DNA from: Magnetospira sp. QH-2
GTDB lineage: Bacteria; Pseudomonadota; Alphaproteobacteria; Rhodospirillales; Magnetospiraceae
DNA length: 64,000 bases
Assembly (NCBI RefSeq): GCF_000968135.1
Contig: NZ_FO538765.1
Location: 2,554,001 to 2,618,000, forward strand
Direction: 5' to 3'
The translations under genes and the position numbers were made by a program. Of this stretch, positions 63,775 through 64,000 are shown piece by piece. The notes beneath the pieces were generated by a model. The model saw only the letters and a program-made list of their open reading frames with translations, did no database searches and had not been told where the DNA came from. The stretch's first letter is position 1. Every line of letters starts with the position of its first letter.

Positions 63775-64000
63775 TCACTGCATAGGGAGCCCGCCACGCT
63801 GGGTCGCCATGTTGGTGAACTTGTTGAGGGCGCCGGTCATCTTCATGAACACTGGGTCCCGGTTGGCAATGCTGTAGCGTTTGGCCAGCCAGGCCGGATC
63901 GGTATAGGCCAGACTGGTCGTGCCATCCGCTGCCTGCCAGGCCAACGCCTTGAGCGGTAGATCGAGACCTATGGCCGGGTTGGACTGCATCAAGGGCGTA
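63775..64000 (-). CDS. DUF302-domain protein (C-terminal part, 5' end outside window)
   Basis: The visible 75 residues read TPLMQSNPAIGLDLPLKALAW and continue to TDPAWLAKRYSI, then a helical tail ending GGLPMQ. This is the C-terminal half of a DUF302 domain, a small alpha/beta fold of unclear function seen in periplasmic and cytoplasmic proteins. The frame is open to the window edge, so the gene begins beyond it. Confidence 0.8.
   Translation of the reverse strand, partial: TPLMQSNPAIGLDLPLKALAWQAADGTTSLAYTDPAWLAKRYSIANRDPVFMKMTGALNKFTNMATQRGGLPMQ

Overview
The window is a GC-rich stretch of an alphaproteobacterial chromosome, most likely from Rhodospirillales. Lineage evidence is the LPS/periplasm run lptF-lptG-lptD-surA-pdxA-rsmA, a COQ9-family protein next to peptide deformylase, a ThiS-ThiG fusion, an FNR/DNR-type site in front of nnrS, and three or four c-di-GMP proteins. 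The genus cannot be fixed from sequence alone. Coding density is high, most genes are single-copy housekeeping genes, and many neighbours overlap by 4 to 26 bp.

Layout. 1-6.7 kb: edge of a PLP aminotransferase, a hemerythrin-like protein, an EAL protein followed closely by a KefF/KefC potassium efflux pair, two small DUF465 proteins and a degenerate GGDEF protein. 6.7-11.8 kb: purE-purK, COQ9/def, rpsU, a C_GCAxxG_C_C protein and nnrS with an FNR/DNR box. 11.9-16.3 kb: one exported protein of about 1480 residues with three related beta-propeller (tectonin-like) modules. 16.5-21.4 kb: tRNA-Gln(CTG), ppx/gppA, rlmE, guaB, rsmB-like methyltransferase. 21.4-23.7 kb: an accessory patch with an IS110/IS1111-type insertion sequence, a REP-like inverted repeat and a VapBC toxin-antitoxin pair. 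23.8-25.3 kb: guaA. 25.4-27.9 kb: an AT-richer island with a B12-binding radical SAM protein overlapping a membrane protein. 27.9-31.2 kb: a PspA / YqiJ-like / flotillin membrane-stress operon. 31.5-44.1 kb: slyX, an exported ankyrin/proline-rich protein, gamma carbonic anhydrase, isochorismatase-like hydrolase, DEAD-box helicase with an RGG insert, two CNNM/CorC proteins, a 269-bp MITE-like inverted-repeat element, a fold-III ornithine/DAP-type decarboxylase with a small upstream ORF, a heme-binding diguanylate cyclase, a Nudix hydrolase and thiSG. 44.2-52.2 kb: cytoplasmic chemoreceptor, SDR, dCACHE-PAS-GGDEF cyclase, HMCES/YedK, tandem USP, a kinase-like/P-loop fusion and a small DUF2892 membrane protein with a clear promoter/operator. 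52.3-62.8 kb: lptF, lptG, lptD, surA, pdxA, rsmA, a VUT-family transporter, gmk, yicC and an SDR. 62.9-64.0 kb: a PEP-CTERM protein and the C-terminal part of a DUF302 protein.

The genes form several functional groups: purine/GMP synthesis (purE, purK, guaB, guaA, gmk), outer-membrane assembly (lptF, lptG, lptD, surA), RNA modification and translation (rlmE, rsmB, rsmA, rpsU, def, tRNA-Gln), c-di-GMP and chemotaxis signalling, and membrane or redox stress (kefFC, pspA-yqiJ-flotillin, USP, nnrS). No CRISPR array, prophage or clear defence island was seen. The best candidates for little-described biology are the triple-propeller exported protein, the MITE-like element, the putative bridge-RNA end of the IS110-type element, and the radical SAM/membrane-protein pair.
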